Below, in pieces: positions 26,790 to 35,058 of a stretch of 36,923 bases of DNA. Numbering within the stretch: position 1 is the first letter of the stretch; each line of letters starts with the position of its first letter. Origin of the DNA: an uncultured Methylococcaceae bacterium (GTDB lineage: Bacteria > Pseudomonadota > Gammaproteobacteria > Methylococcales > Methylomonadaceae); NCBI GenBank assembly GCA_903945375.1, contig CAJAVP010000111.1, positions 1 to 36,923 on the forward strand, given 5' to 3'. Made by a program: the position numbers and the translations under genes. A model generated the notes under the pieces. It saw nothing but the letters and a program-made list of their open reading frames with translations, searched no databases and had not been told where the DNA came from.

Positions 26790-27236
26790 TTATATCCTCT
26801 CGACTAAAATCTGATGAGCGGCCAATAAGGCCAATTCGTATCCAGTTGCACCTAAGCCCGAGATTACGCCTTTGGCGATATCTGAGAAATAGGAGTGTTT
26901 TCTAAAAGGTTCACGTGCATAAACATTGGACAAATGAACCTCAATAAAAGGAATTTGCGTTGCTAGCAAAGCATCTCGCATCGCTACGCTAGTATGCGTA
27001 AAAGCGGCTGGGTTAATAAGGATGAAATCGACTTTGGCATGATAGGCCTGATGAATCAGGGCAATGAGTTCATGCTCGGCATTGCTTTGATAGAATGCCA
27101 GTTGATGCCCTAAACTGAGGGCTTGATTTTCCAGCGATAACTGGATATCCGCAAGGGATTTATTGCCGTAATGCCCAGGCTCGCGTACACCAAGCAGGTT
27201 TAAGTTGGGTCCGTTTAATACGGTAATTGTCGCCAT
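26790..27236 (-). CDS. aroQ: 3-dehydroquinate dehydratase, type II
   Basis: Third step of the shikimate pathway. The protein has [17 protein letters not shown] at the N-terminus (catalytic Tyr), [18 protein letters not shown] in the middle and [20 protein letters not shown] with the catalytic His region. The length is about 148. The ATG at 27236 is preferred over a TTG one codon upstream. It is the first gene of the aroQ-accB-accC-prmA cluster. The 256 bases upstream, shared with a divergent gene, should hold its promoter. Confidence 0.95.
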   Translation of the reverse strand: MATITVLNGPNLNLLGVREPGHYGNKSLADIQLSLENQALSLGHQLAFYQSNAEHELIALIHQAYHAKVDFILINPAAFTHTSVAMRDALLATQIPFIEVHLSNVYAREPFRKHSYFSDIAKGVISGLGATGYELALLAAHQILVERI

Positions 27237-27492
27237 CAAGGTGTTGTTTCAGTAGGATTAAGAAGCTATTTAACCCGATAATTTTACCGTGTTGCAGGAT
27301 TTTGTCCATCATTGTTTCTATTTGTATCTTATTGACCATGACGTGATACCACAACCATTACAATATTAATTTACAAAAAATGGTCGACTGTGTATGCTCA
27401 CTAGGTCGGTTTTAGACGCCGATATTTTCGTAAAAAATGTATTTTGAATAATCCGATTCAATTTTATTGTCCATACCACACTGGAGAGTTTT

Positions 27493-28047
27493 ATGAAGAA
27501 ATTAATTTGTCGTGCAGTATTTGCTTGTTTGTTTATACCGGTCTCTAGCTATGCGGTAATAGATATCGATCCTGTTAACATTGATTTAGGCGTCGATCCT
27601 ATTTTGATCTCTGCGCCAACCAACCCTGATCTTGTTGCTATTAACGGATTTTATGATTTGCTCAGCAATCAAGATACGGATGCTGCGATTTTGAAAGAAC
27701 ATGCAGCGCCTGTTGTTGCGGCAAAATGGGATGTCACACCTACACCACTTGGTGGTCCTGGTTTAGATGGTTTTGCGAAGACTTTTTCTACTTACCACAA
27801 AGCGATCCCTAATATGACGTGGAAGCCACAAAGTATTCTCAGATCAGGACATACTTACACCGTGCGTAGCATTGGTTCAGGAACACCGGTTTTTGATTTT
27901 CTAAAAATTGGCGCTAGCTTTATCCCAGGCAACAGTTTTGAGATCATAACCATTGATATTCATACCGTTAAAAAAGGCAAAATTGTTCGCACCTATCATG
28001 TTGAAGATTGGCGTGAAGCAATGCGTCAATTAAGCACTCCAAAATAA
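27493..28047 (+). CDS. secreted SnoaL-like (NTF2-fold) protein
   Basis: 184 residues with a Sec signal peptide (MKKLICRAVFACLFIPVSSYA, cut after about 21). The body is of the SnoaL/ester-cyclase type: AINGFYDLLSNQDTDAA, GGPGLDGFAKTF, IPNMTWKPQSIL, VRSIGSGTPVFDFL and IDIHTVKKGKIVRTYHVEDW. The fold forms a small cone-shaped pocket; many secreted relatives have no known substrate. GGAGAG upstream supports the ATG. It is the only plus-strand gene in the core block and ends in its own hairpin terminator. Confidence 0.82.
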   Translation: MKKLICRAVFACLFIPVSSYAVIDIDPVNIDLGVDPILISAPTNPDLVAINGFYDLLSNQDTDAAILKEHAAPVVAAKWDVTPTPLGGPGLDGFAKTFSTYHKAIPNMTWKPQSILRSGHTYTVRSIGSGTPVFDFLKIGASFIPGNSFEIITIDIHTVKKGKIVRTYHVEDWREAMRQLSTPK

Positions 28048-28062
28048 GTTTTTTCTTGTTTT

Positions 28063-28098
28063 AATTAAAGAGGTGGACGACAGCCCACCTCTTTAATT
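28063..28098 (+). terminator. rho-independent-type terminator after the SnoaL-like gene
   Basis: A perfect 14-bp stem (AATTAAAGAGGTGG and its complement) closes an 8-base loop 16 bases past the stop codon. The descending arm carries the T-rich stretch CTTTAATTTA, so it can act on the plus strand. It may also insulate from the convergent hydrolase gene. Confidence 0.8.
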
Positions 28099-28122
28099 TA
28101 ACGCAATACCGTCTACCTGATT

Positions 28123-29121
28123 TTAGGTCGGTATATGCCGCTCATGTAAAAACGCCGGAATTCGTTGTTCTAACCAATAGACTGGCTTAAAAGGAATCCT
28201 GCCAGCAATAAAGCCTACATGCCCACCCCGTTGTGCAAGTTCTAATTGCACCTGAGGAGATAGCTCATTTTCAGTGGGTATGACGGCTGGCGTCATAAAT
28301 GGATCATCTACTGCGTGAATGATTAAGCTCGGTACAGTAATGGATTTAAGATACTGCCGCGAGCTGGCGTGTTGATAATAATGATGTACATCGTTAAAGC
28401 CATGTAATCGGGCGACGACTTGCTCATCGTATTGCCAGAACGAATCAATTTTTGTTAAATCCCCTACGGTCGCAAGCTTTTTTGCTTCAGCATGATGACC
28501 AAGCTGTTCTAACTGCCGCTGTTTCAAGCTAATATATTGTTTTAATTCGCGTAACAAATTAGCACGATAAATTTTTGCAAAGCCGTTGTCCAATTTAGTG
28601 GCACAAATACTTAATACTAAGGGGACGGACACCGCAATCGCCGCAAATAAATCCAACTTATCGCCTTGTTCGCCCAACCATTTCAATAATACATTGCCTC
28701 CAAGTGAAAAACCTAGCGCAGCAAATGGCGTGTTAGGCTCGCGTTGGCGCAAGGTTTGATAAACAAAACCAATATCTTCTGTTTCGCCCGAATGATAACA
28801 CCTCGCCAAATGATTGCTTTCGCCGCTGCAACCCCGAAAATTCACGGTCACTGAACGAAATCCTTGGCTTAGTAAAATGTGTTGTAAGCCACAAATGTAA
28901 CCCGATTTTGAGCTGCCAGTTAAGCCATGCAACAAAATAACCAAAGGTTGCGAGCCGTGACCGCACCAGTCAATATCGAGAAAATCGCCATCGGGTGTAC
29001 TGAGTCGTTCCCGATGCCATGACGGGTGACGTGTTGTTTTCCGGAATAAAGCAGGGTAGATGGTTTGCAGATGAGCATTTTTTAACCACCAGGCGGGTTT
29101 AAATTGAGTTTGAGTCAGCAT
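28123..29121 (-). CDS. YheT-family alpha/beta hydrolase
   Basis: 332 residues with the YheT/ABHD1-3 pattern: AWWLKNAHLQTIYPALFR at the N-terminus, oxyanion block LLHGLTGSSKSGYI, nucleophile elbow AALGFSLGGNVLLKWLGE, the acid segment IHAVDDPFMTP and the His block AQRGGHVGFI. It is a cytosolic esterase-like enzyme of unknown natural substrate. It follows truA by nine bases on the same strand, so it is likely cotranscribed. Confidence 0.9.
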   Translation of the reverse strand: MLTQTQFKPAWWLKNAHLQTIYPALFRKTTRHPSWHRERLSTPDGDFLDIDWCGHGSQPLVILLHGLTGSSKSGYICGLQHILLSQGFRSVTVNFRGCSGESNHLARCYHSGETEDIGFVYQTLRQREPNTPFAALGFSLGGNVLLKWLGEQGDKLDLFAAIAVSVPLVLSICATKLDNGFAKIYRANLLRELKQYISLKQRQLEQLGHHAEAKKLATVGDLTKIDSFWQYDEQVVARLHGFNDVHHYYQHASSRQYLKSITVPSLIIHAVDDPFMTPAVIPTENELSPQVQLELAQRGGHVGFIAGRIPFKPVYWLEQRIPAFLHERHIPT

Positions 29122-29130
29122 AATTTTTTA

Positions 29131-29937
29131 TCAATAACGTTTAGCATCGACCGGTAATCGGGCAAAAATGGGATGAGGGCTTAAACCATAGTGAGCCGGA
29201 TAATAAACACCCGCTAAAAACAAACCTTGTGGCGGCGCAGTGACACTGGCTTTAGAGCGGTCTTTGAGTGCTAATAAATCCTCAGTCCACGTTAGCACTT
29301 GCTTATCTGAGCCAATCGCCATTAAAACACCGGCAATATTTCTCACCATATGATGTAAAAAGGCATTCGCGCAAATATCCATAATCACCTGATCGCCGTC
29401 GCGCCGCACGTCAATAAAATACATTGCCCGCATAGGGCTAAGTGATTGACAAGCTTGAGCTCTAAACGAAGAAAAATCATGATGACCAATTAAGCTTTGC
29501 GCCGCTTGCTGCATTTTATCGGCATCCAGCGGCAACGCAAACCAACTGGTTTGGCGATACAGCAGCGCGGATCGGATCGGTCGATTATAAATGATGTAAC
29601 GATAAAAACGCGCAATAGCACTAAAACGAGCATGAAAATCATCCACCGCGTAGTTAGCCCAAATAATCTTAACACCTGCTGGTAATTGACTATTGCCACC
29701 TAGCAGCCACGCGTCGAGTGAACGCTCAGACTCACTATCAAAATGCACCACTTGTTCAATCGCATGTACGCCCGAATCCGTACGACCGGCACAAACAACC
29801 GTCACCGGATGATTGGCCACTTTAGATAATGCCGTTTCGAGAGCTAGTTGAATACTCGGGCGATGAGCTTGCGCTTGCCAGCCATAAAAGTCACTGCCAT
29901 CGTACTCAATACCCAACACGATTCTTTGCTTAGTCAT
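29131..29937 (-). CDS. truA: tRNA pseudouridine(38-40) synthase
   Basis: Isomerises uridines 38-40 in the anticodon arm. It starts with TKQRIVLGIEYDGSDFYGWQ, has the catalytic Asp in VCAGRTDSGVHA (Asp54), then YRYIIYNRPIRSAL and AFLHHMVRNIAGVL. The start is set at ATG 29937, because the longer frame from 29973 adds 12 non-family residues. From 29937 it overlaps the L,D-transpeptidase stop by eight bases, which suggests coupled translation. Confidence 0.94.
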   Translation of the reverse strand: MTKQRIVLGIEYDGSDFYGWQAQAHRPSIQLALETALSKVANHPVTVVCAGRTDSGVHAIEQVVHFDSESERSLDAWLLGGNSQLPAGVKIIWANYAVDDFHARFSAIARFYRYIIYNRPIRSALLYRQTSWFALPLDADKMQQAAQSLIGHHDFSSFRAQACQSLSPMRAMYFIDVRRDGDQVIMDICANAFLHHMVRNIAGVLMAIGSDKQVLTWTEDLLALKDRSKASVTAPPQGLFLAGVYYPAHYGLSPHPIFARLPVDAKRY

Positions 29938-30418
29938 GAATAAAAACCTTAGTACCAACGGAAACATGCGCAAACAAATCTAGCACATCGGCATTTCTCA
30001 TACGAATACAACCATGCGAGTCAGGGTTTCCCGTCATTAACTCATCAGGGCAGCCATGAATATAAATATACCGCCAAGTGGTATCCACTTCACCATACCG
30101 ATTCTTGCCCGGCTCTAAACCACCCAGCCAAAGAATGCGCGTTAAAATCCAATCACGTTCCGGCTGGGCACTCGCCAACGCGGGACTATAAATTTCCCCC
30201 GTAAATCGTCTGCCCACCAAAACGGCGTATAAGGGCAAACCCTCACCTATTTTAGCCCGAATTACATGCCAACCCCGAGGAGTACAACCACTACCTCGCC
30301 GCTCACCCACGCCGTTTTTTGCTGTTGAGACGGAATAGTGGCTTGACACCTGATCGTGCTGTAAAACCTGTAATTGCTGATTTGCAATCGAGATGTCGAG
30401 AGTAAAATTAATCGTCAT
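29930..30418 (-). CDS. L,D-transpeptidase (YkuD domain), no visible signal peptide
   Basis: The YkuD catalytic signature is complete: IYIHGCPDE, then SHGCIRM with nucleophile Cys137 and the preceding His135. Such enzymes form 3-3 cross-links or attach proteins to peptidoglycan in the periplasm. Here the 162-residue protein starts MTINFTLDISIANQQLQVL with no hydrophobic leader, and no in-frame upstream start gives one, so export is unexplained. A cytoplasmic amidase-like or carboxypeptidase role is an alternative. It overlaps truA downstream. Confidence 0.88.
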   Translation of the reverse strand: MTINFTLDISIANQQLQVLQHDQVSSHYSVSTAKNGVGERRGSGCTPRGWHVIRAKIGEGLPLYAVLVGRRFTGEIYSPALASAQPERDWILTRILWLGGLEPGKNRYGEVDTTWRYIYIHGCPDELMTGNPDSHGCIRMRNADVLDLFAHVSVGTKVFIHD

Positions 30419-30457
30419 TACCGGAGTCCTGAATATATTCGCTCAATAACAAGTAGT

Positions 30458-31453
30458 TTATAAGTTATCCAAAGGGCTTAACACGCCTTTCCCACCCTTA
30501 TTCAGCACATGGGTATAAATCATTGTCGTACTAACGTCAGAATGCCCTAATAACTCCTGCACGGTGCGGATATCATAACCACCCTCCAGCAAATGTGTAG
30601 CAAACGAATGCCGAAACGTATGAGGCGTTGCCGGTTTAATTAAACCTGCATCACGCACCGCCTGTTTAACAGCCCGTTGCACGGCTTGTTCTTGAAGATG
30701 ATGACGGCGAACCGCATTAGTACGCGGATCGGTTGACAACTTAGCCGCAGGAAACACATATTGCCACCCCCATTCTTTGGCCGCATTGGGATATTTACGG
30801 TCTAATGCATTTGGCATATACACCGCGCCAAAGTCTTGCGCCAAATCACTCGCATGTAGCTCTTTCACCTTGATCAAATGTTCTTGCAACGCGGTAGAGA
30901 GCGAAACCGGCAACATCGTCACCCGATCCTTAAAGCCCTTCCCGTCACGAATCAAAATTTCATTTCTTTTAAAATCAATCGCATGCACACGTAACCGTAG
31001 GCATTCCATAATCCGCATCCCCGTCCCATATAACAAACTGGCAACCAGCCAATGCGTCCCCGTCAAGCGCGACAAAATCGCCTGAATCTCATCGCGATTT
31101 AACACGACGGGCAAGCGTTTAGGGGCTTTAGCCTGCTCGACATTATCCAGCCAAGGCAATTCAATCGCCAGAACTTCGCGATACAGAAACAGCAACGCAC
31201 ACCGTGCCTGATTTTGTGTAGAGGCCGCCACCTGCCCCTGCACTGCCAAATGCGTCAGGAACTGCTCAATCTCAGCCGCCCCCATCTCGCGCGGATGCTT
31301 CTTGCCAAAATGCAGAATAAAGCGTTTAATCCAATCCGTGTAAGCCTGCTCAGTACGGATGCTGTAATGTTTAAAACGGATTTTTGCTCTGACTTGATCG
31401 AGCAGTTTAGGCGCTTGTTGGGGCGGGATTTCTGGTGGTACAGTACATTCCAA
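30458..31453 (-). CDS. intI: integron integrase (IntI-type tyrosine recombinase)
   Basis: 331 residues. Catalytic residues are all present: Arg147 ([13 protein letters not shown]), His278 and Arg281 ([15 protein letters not shown]), His304 ([10 protein letters not shown]) and Tyr313 (MIYTHV). The extra segment that distinguishes IntI from other tyrosine recombinases is present at about 213-240 ([17 protein letters not shown]). The frame opens at TTG 31453 and no ATG precedes the conserved [12 protein letters not shown]. The start lies within the sequence resembling the outer repeat of the neighbouring IS, so the original start or promoter may have been displaced. It would recombine attI and attC sites. 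Confidence 0.93.
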   Translation of the reverse strand: MECTVPPEIPPQQAPKLLDQVRAKIRFKHYSIRTEQAYTDWIKRFILHFGKKHPREMGAAEIEQFLTHLAVQGQVAASTQNQARCALLFLYREVLAIELPWLDNVEQAKAPKRLPVVLNRDEIQAILSRLTGTHWLVASLLYGTGMRIMECLRLRVHAIDFKRNEILIRDGKGFKDRVTMLPVSLSTALQEHLIKVKELHASDLAQDFGAVYMPNALDRKYPNAAKEWGWQYVFPAAKLSTDPRTNAVRRHHLQEQAVQRAVKQAVRDAGLIKPATPHTFRHSFATHLLEGGYDIRTVQELLGHSDVSTTMIYTHVLNKGGKGVLSPLDNL

Positions 31454-31460
31454 TAGATAA

Positions 31461-32829
31461 ATGAGTCTGAAAAAGAGAAAAATTAAGACTTTTAACTCAG
31501 CCGCTTTTTAAGTCTCGTTCATTAATGGTTTTAAATAATTGAGAGCGTTCTTTTTGTAGTTGTTCAGCCGCCTGATCATCGTTTTGGCTCAGAGCGATTT
31601 TGTCGAGTATTTCAAAAGTGATGTCTGGTTTCAAATAATTTTTGGCGTTTTCAATGGATTTCAATTTGTCATAAGGTGTCATCATACCTTCATAAGGATA
31701 GATTTTCTTAACTTTACCCTTGCTATCGGTGATGATCTTGGGGAAATAGCAGGGACGATGGTAGTTAATGTAAGGAAACAGGGTGTTGCGATTGAATTCA
31801 TTGATTAACGATGCCCACTGCTGGGGGATATGTGCATAACCAAACAGTTTCCTGATCACGGAACCATTTTTGCTTTCGACCAAGGCATTGTCATTGGACT
31901 GTCTGGAGCGGGATTTGGTGAATTCAATTAGTAGTTTTGACAGTAGGGCCGCCACTTTGTAATTAATGTATTCCGAACCGTTATCTGAATGGAAGCCTTT
32001 AATAACAAAGGGAAAGCAATCCAGAAGTTGTTCAATAGCCGGTAGCAAATACAGTTCGCTGATTCTCTCAACCGTGCAGATCACCTCGAATTGGGTCACT
32101 TCATCAACGGCATTAATGTGGTAAACGCCCTTTTGTTTGTCCTGATCGCCCTGATGGACGGTGTCAATCCGAATAAAGCCCGGTTCACCATTGGTCCTTG
32201 GCTTTTTCCGTTCACCAATAAGAGCGACTTTAGGACGTGTTTTTTCAAAAGTGAAACGTTGCCTAAGATAACACTTTGATTTTCTAAGGTTATACAAGTG
32301 TGCAACGGAGATGCCCGCCAACCGTTGGTAGGGTGCTTGTTTAAAAATAGTAAAGGCACGTTCGCAAAGCTTTTTAGTGGCAGGCCCGCTAAGGGTGTCA
32401 TGCCGTTCATCAAGTGAGGCCAACAAGCGAATATCTTCAGCGGTATAGATGCGCTCAAACCCTTGATAAGGACGCTGTTGCCGTTCAATCTTGCCGGTGT
32501 CTCTGTATTGCTTAATCAGGCGTGTAATTTGCTGCCTTGAATAGCCGGTAATTTTAATAAGAAAGCGCATGACTACGCCTTTTGAGCGTTTATCCAGGCT
32601 GGGGTATCTGAACTTAACCAGAGTGCGCTGGATGTCCAGGTAAATATCAACCTGACCACTGGCAACCATAAAGTCGATGGGCTGAGTGCCGGTTAAAAAT
32701 TGTTCCAATTGCGTTATGGTTTTTAGATCGTTTATGTTCATGATTAGATTCATCCTCTTATCATGAACGAGGTTTAAGCGTCTGTCAGACTCATTTTCCG
32801 TTAGAAATAGGGGGCTCCTTCAGACTCAT
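31461..32829 (-). mobile_element. DD35E insertion sequence between intI and attI
   Basis: The element carries one transposase gene and is bounded by the inverted repeats ATGAGTCTGA (31461-31470) and TCAGACTCAT (32820-32829). The match can be extended outward on both sides (TTCCAATA-like), so the real ends could lie up to about 20 bases further out. No clear target-site duplication is visible. It separates intI from its attachment site by about 1.4 kb. Confidence 0.7.
31497..32753 (-). CDS. DDE (rve-type) transposase
   Basis: 418 residues. A helix-turn-helix-like N-terminal region ([20 protein letters not shown]) is followed by an integrase catalytic core with Asp197 (FIRIDTVH), Asp257 (FHSDNGSEY) and Glu293 (NALVESKNG), giving DD(35)E spacing as in IS3/IS481-type and retroviral integrases. 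I do not assign an IS family. The frame is uninterrupted and all three catalytic residues are present, so the element may be active. It is oriented like intI. Confidence 0.88.
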   Translation of the reverse strand: MNLIMNINDLKTITQLEQFLTGTQPIDFMVASGQVDIYLDIQRTLVKFRYPSLDKRSKGVVMRFLIKITGYSRQQITRLIKQYRDTGKIERQQRPYQGFERIYTAEDIRLLASLDERHDTLSGPATKKLCERAFTIFKQAPYQRLAGISVAHLYNLRKSKCYLRQRFTFEKTRPKVALIGERKKPRTNGEPGFIRIDTVHQGDQDKQKGVYHINAVDEVTQFEVICTVERISELYLLPAIEQLLDCFPFVIKGFHSDNGSEYINYKVAALLSKLLIEFTKSRSRQSNDNALVESKNGSVIRKLFGYAHIPQQWASLINEFNRNTLFPYINYHRPCYFPKIITDSKGKVKKIYPYEGMMTPYDKLKSIENAKNYLKPDITFEILDKIALSQNDDQAAEQLQKERSQLFKTINERDLKSG

Positions 32830-32831
32830 TT
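32785..32831. repeat. two tandem copies of the IS right-end repeat
   Basis: TCAGACTCATTT occurs at 32785-32796 and again at 32820-32831, 35 bases apart in the same direction. Only one copy is needed as the inverted partner of 31461-31470. The second may be a subterminal transposase site or the leftover end of an earlier insertion. Confidence 0.6.
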
Positions 32832-32939
32832 AGTATTGGAAGAGGCTGGTACTTGCATTTGTCTTAGGATATGCTAAATTATTGTACGTAAATGAATTAC
32901 AAATCATTTTACAGTTACATTTATTTTTAGACAACAGAT

Positions 32940-32990
32940 TGATGCAATGTTTTGCGTCAATTAGGCTGTCTAATTTACGTTAGGCTGTTC
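32940..32990 (+). other. attI-like recombination site
   Basis: The core site GTTAGGC (32979-32985) fits the GTTRRRY consensus and marks the start of the first cassette. Just upstream the 9-base TTAGGCTGT is repeated directly (32961 and 32980), like the direct repeats that IntI binds in attI. No paired RYYYAAC/L-box fold like attC is visible here, which argues for attI. Confidence 0.6.
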
Positions 32991-33003
32991 TAGTCCATTG
33001 CGC

Positions 33004-33009
33004 TATAAT
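33004..33009 (+). promoter_or_regulatory. -10 element just inside the first cassette
   Basis: A perfect TATAAT lies 18 bases past the attI core. A 17-18 base spacing puts the -35 at the weak TTAGGC/TAGGCT of the core itself. Transcription would begin at about 33016, the ATG of the first cassette gene, so a leaderless message is possible. Confidence 0.45.
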
Positions 33010-33015
33010 TTGCAA

Positions 33016-33261
33016 ATGGACTTTGAAATTATTGGCAACATCAGGCATCCCGAAACTTTTGCTCGTGGCTCAGGCATCAGAGAGTTACCGAGGCTTCGGA
33101 AAATTTATGGGCAGGGCTTGTGGCGTAAACGCAAAGGCTTTGCCACAGTGCGATTGTTGCAAGATGGGACGCTTCGCGAAGCCGAAGTTCATTGGTATGA
33201 AGCCTCGGGCATTGGCAAGCGAGAATTTAAAATTAAACGCTATATTGACATGCAACCATGA
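33016..33261 (+). CDS. small basic protein of unknown function, cassette 1
   Basis: 81 residues from ATG 33016; the longer TTG start at 32998 lies in the promoter and attI side. The protein is basic and looks like a compact folded domain: MDFEIIGNIRHPETFARGSG, then LRKIYGQGLWRKRKGFATV, and EVHWYEASGIGKREFKIKR. I believe similar proteins exist as uncharacterised bacterial families but cannot name one. Its stop overlaps the next start by four bases (ATGA), so the two small genes form a coupled pair within one cassette. Confidence 0.75.
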   Translation: MDFEIIGNIRHPETFARGSGIRELPRLRKIYGQGLWRKRKGFATVRLLQDGTLREAEVHWYEASGIGKREFKIKRYIDMQP

Positions 33262-33482
33262 ACAAACACGAATTTGCAATCTGCATCAATAACCGTGGCT
33301 ATGAAGTTTCACTAGAAACTCGCAAGCTTTATGAAATAGTAGTTGATGCTGACGCGGAAAAATATCATCAAATCAGGGTGATTGATGAGTCTGGTGAAGA
33401 TTATCTGTATCCGGCCTCCTTATTTGATCGTATCACGCTCCCTGCACAAATTGTCGAGCATGTGTTTCAAACTCAAGCTTAA
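33258..33482 (+). CDS. small acidic protein of unknown function, cassette 1
   Basis: 74 residues: MNKHEFAICINNRGYEVSLE, then KLYEIVVDADAEKYHQIRVI and DYLYPASLFDRITLP. It is acidic and begins inside the end of the preceding basic-protein gene. A coupled basic/acidic small pair resembles a toxin-antitoxin layout, but no known toxin motif is visible, so this remains a suggestion. It ends about 37 bases before an attC site. Confidence 0.7.
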   Translation: MNKHEFAICINNRGYEVSLETRKLYEIVVDADAEKYHQIRVIDESGEDYLYPASLFDRITLPAQIVEHVFQTQA

Positions 33483-33518
33483 GCTCGACTTTTTTAGTTT
33501 TGTTTGGCATCCTGCGGT

Positions 33519-33659
33519 GTATAACAGATTTGTTCACACAGGTTGATAACAAAAAATTTTTGGAATTCATTGCAAGAAAAATCCGGTTTTGTGCTTTTGT
33601 TATGCACACATCCGGGTGTAATTGACGACACCTAAAGAGGTGTCTACTTAACGTTATAC
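33519..33659 (+). other. attC site 1
   Basis: Opens with GTATAAC and closes with its exact complement GTTATAC, 141 bases in all, the length class of Vibrio-type repeats. Inner pairing includes a TAACAAAA/TTTTGTTA pair and a perfect local hairpin GACACCT-AAAG-AGGTGTC at 33627-33644. The inner L boxes are less clear than in the other sites. Confidence 0.6.
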
Positions 33660-33688
33660 ATCCAATTTAAACTTCAGAGATAAGACTG

Positions 33689-34357
33689 ATGCTGCCAAAA
33701 ATTGATAAAAATAAGTTGATTGCCAACATCATCAAGAACCAAACAAAAGATAGACTTGAGGAGTTTCGCCAATACACATCCGAAATCGAATCAAAGTTCA
33801 ACTCTGATAAAAATGCTTTATCAAACTCTTACAACAAAGCAATTAAAGGGCTATCAGAGGAGGAGACAAAAGAGGTTGATGACTATTTCTCTGACGATTA
33901 CTACATAATTGAAGAAATTCATGTTGGTTTGTACAGAAAATCAACATTGGTTTCTATTTATTCCTTCTTGGAAAATTCAATGAATAGCCTTTGCCGCCAT
34001 TTATATACAAGCTACGAATATCCTGTAAAAGTGGATGATCTTAAGGGGGATGGTATAGTCAGAGCAAAGGACTACCTTGAGAAACTGGCGAATGTGGATT
34101 TTAGTGCATTAAATGGAGAATGGAGTAATTTGATGACTCTAAATAAAATTCGTAACTGCATAGTACACTCTGAAGGGAATATAAAAGGCTCGAAAAGCAG
34201 TCCTCAGCTATTAAATATTATCGAGAGCAACCCCAATCTTTCCCTAAGAAATGAGCGGTATATTAAGGTAGAAAGAGAGTTCATTGACTTCTGCATAGAT
34301 AAAGTCGAAAACTTCCTTAATATGCTATATCAACAGGTTTTCAATTTAAAGACATAA
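33689..34357 (+). CDS. HEPN-motif protein, cassette 2
   Basis: 222 residues, mostly helical, opening with a coiled-coil-like stretch. The segment NKIRNCIVHSEG contains Arg155-Asn-x3-His160, the Rx4H motif (first x polar) of HEPN ribonucleases and toxins. Upstream helices include LVSIYSFLENSMNSLCRHLY, typical of the helix before the motif. HEPN proteins often cut RNA in abortive-infection or toxin-antitoxin systems; some are inactive. No partner antitoxin is in this cassette. The motif is visible; the activity is inference. Confidence 0.7.
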   Translation: MLPKIDKNKLIANIIKNQTKDRLEEFRQYTSEIESKFNSDKNALSNSYNKAIKGLSEEETKEVDDYFSDDYYIIEEIHVGLYRKSTLVSIYSFLENSMNSLCRHLYTSYEYPVKVDDLKGDGIVRAKDYLEKLANVDFSALNGEWSNLMTLNKIRNCIVHSEGNIKGSKSSPQLLNIIESNPNLSLRNERYIKVEREFIDFCIDKVENFLNMLYQQVFNLKT

Positions 34358-34363
34358 TATGGT

Positions 34364-34439
34364 GCTCAACCGGAGCGCGGTTATAATCCGGTTTTGTTTA
34401 TTCAGCTTTCTGGGCCGCGCCCGGTTAGCTACGTTAGAC
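34364..34439 (+). other. attC site 2
   Basis: GCTCAAC (RYYYAAC) opens and GTTAGAC (GTTRRRY) closes a 76-base element. The inner boxes CGGAGCGCGG and CCGCGCCCGG pair with few mismatches, giving the usual bulged attC hairpin. Confidence 0.85.
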
Positions 34440-34440
34440 C

Positions 34441-34570
34441 TTTCAACTTTAGATTACGGGGATATATGACAATGGTTTTATTTAACAAGGTGAATAAAGA
34501 ATTAGTATTGGTAGCAATAGCTTCAGTATTACTAACTGGTAACGCTCTGGCTGTTCCAAAACTTTCAGGC
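34441..34570 (+). repeat. first copy of a duplicated cassette head
   Basis: These 130 bases recur at 36794-36923 with two substitutions. The repeat covers the 5' untranslated leader and the start of a secreted-protein gene, and begins just after the attC core in both places. Confidence 0.95.
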
Positions 34571-35035
34571 AATTACATCATATCTTTGACGGACACCTGC
34601 CAAGCTACAACTACCTACAACAATAGTAGCGCAATGATCAATAATATACAGCCCGGTTATATTTCAGCTTCACTTTATAAATTGACGCTTACCCCTAATA
34701 GCACAGGGGTTGCCGGAATGCTTGTTATGTCTGGCTATAGGGAGAGTGGCAATAATTTACGTTCAGAGACCATGAGTTCAAATAACACTCTTCAAGAAAG
34801 TTCTTCAAGTAATCAGAATGCCACATACTCCAACACGGCAACAACTTTTACCATAACGGGTAGCAAGTCTAGCCAGTATCATGTGTATTACGGAAGCGTT
34901 GACAGCAGTAATGTCGCTCATTATGCAGCACTCATTCGATTAAAAGATGATAATAATGCTTATAAAAATTTTTATACTGGTATCATAAGCGTTCCAAACA
35001 AGTGTGCAGAACAAGGAACGCTCGTACGTCAATAA
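34466..35035 (+). CDS. secreted protein of unknown function, cassette 3
   Basis: 189 residues from ATG 34466, preceded by ACGGGGATAT as ribosome binding site; longer frames begin inside the attC. The signal peptide runs through LVAIASVLLTGNALA. The mature part is rich in Ser, Thr and Asn and has an opening SGNYIISLTDTC and a late NKCAEQGTL, so one disulfide is likely. It may be a beta-rich outer-surface or periplasmic protein. I recognise no family. A second, near-identical copy begins at 36819. Confidence 0.8.
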   Translation: MTMVLFNKVNKELVLVAIASVLLTGNALAVPKLSGNYIISLTDTCQATTTYNNSSAMINNIQPGYISASLYKLTLTPNSTGVAGMLVMSGYRESGNNLRSETMSSNNTLQESSSSNQNATYSNTATTFTITGSKSSQYHVYYGSVDSSNVAHYAALIRLKDDNNAYKNFYTGIISVPNKCAEQGTLVRQ

Positions 35036-35058
35036 CTCAAAGCCGCGTAACGCGATAA

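Noticed and set aside
27160-27354. 64-codon frame on the minus strand upstream of and overlapping aroQ
   Set aside because: It overlaps the strong aroQ start in another frame, has no family features, and its end is an out-of-frame reading of aroQ.
32800-32806. GTTAGAA near the IS end as a second attachment core
   Set aside because: It lies between the two IS end repeats, has no partner RYYYAAC box or direct repeats, and departs from the consensus at the last base.
34394-34465. Longer N-terminus for the cassette 3 secreted protein
   Set aside because: The extra residues are encoded by the attC site; ATG 34466 has a ribosome binding site and a clean signal peptide, and the duplicate copy conserves only from there.
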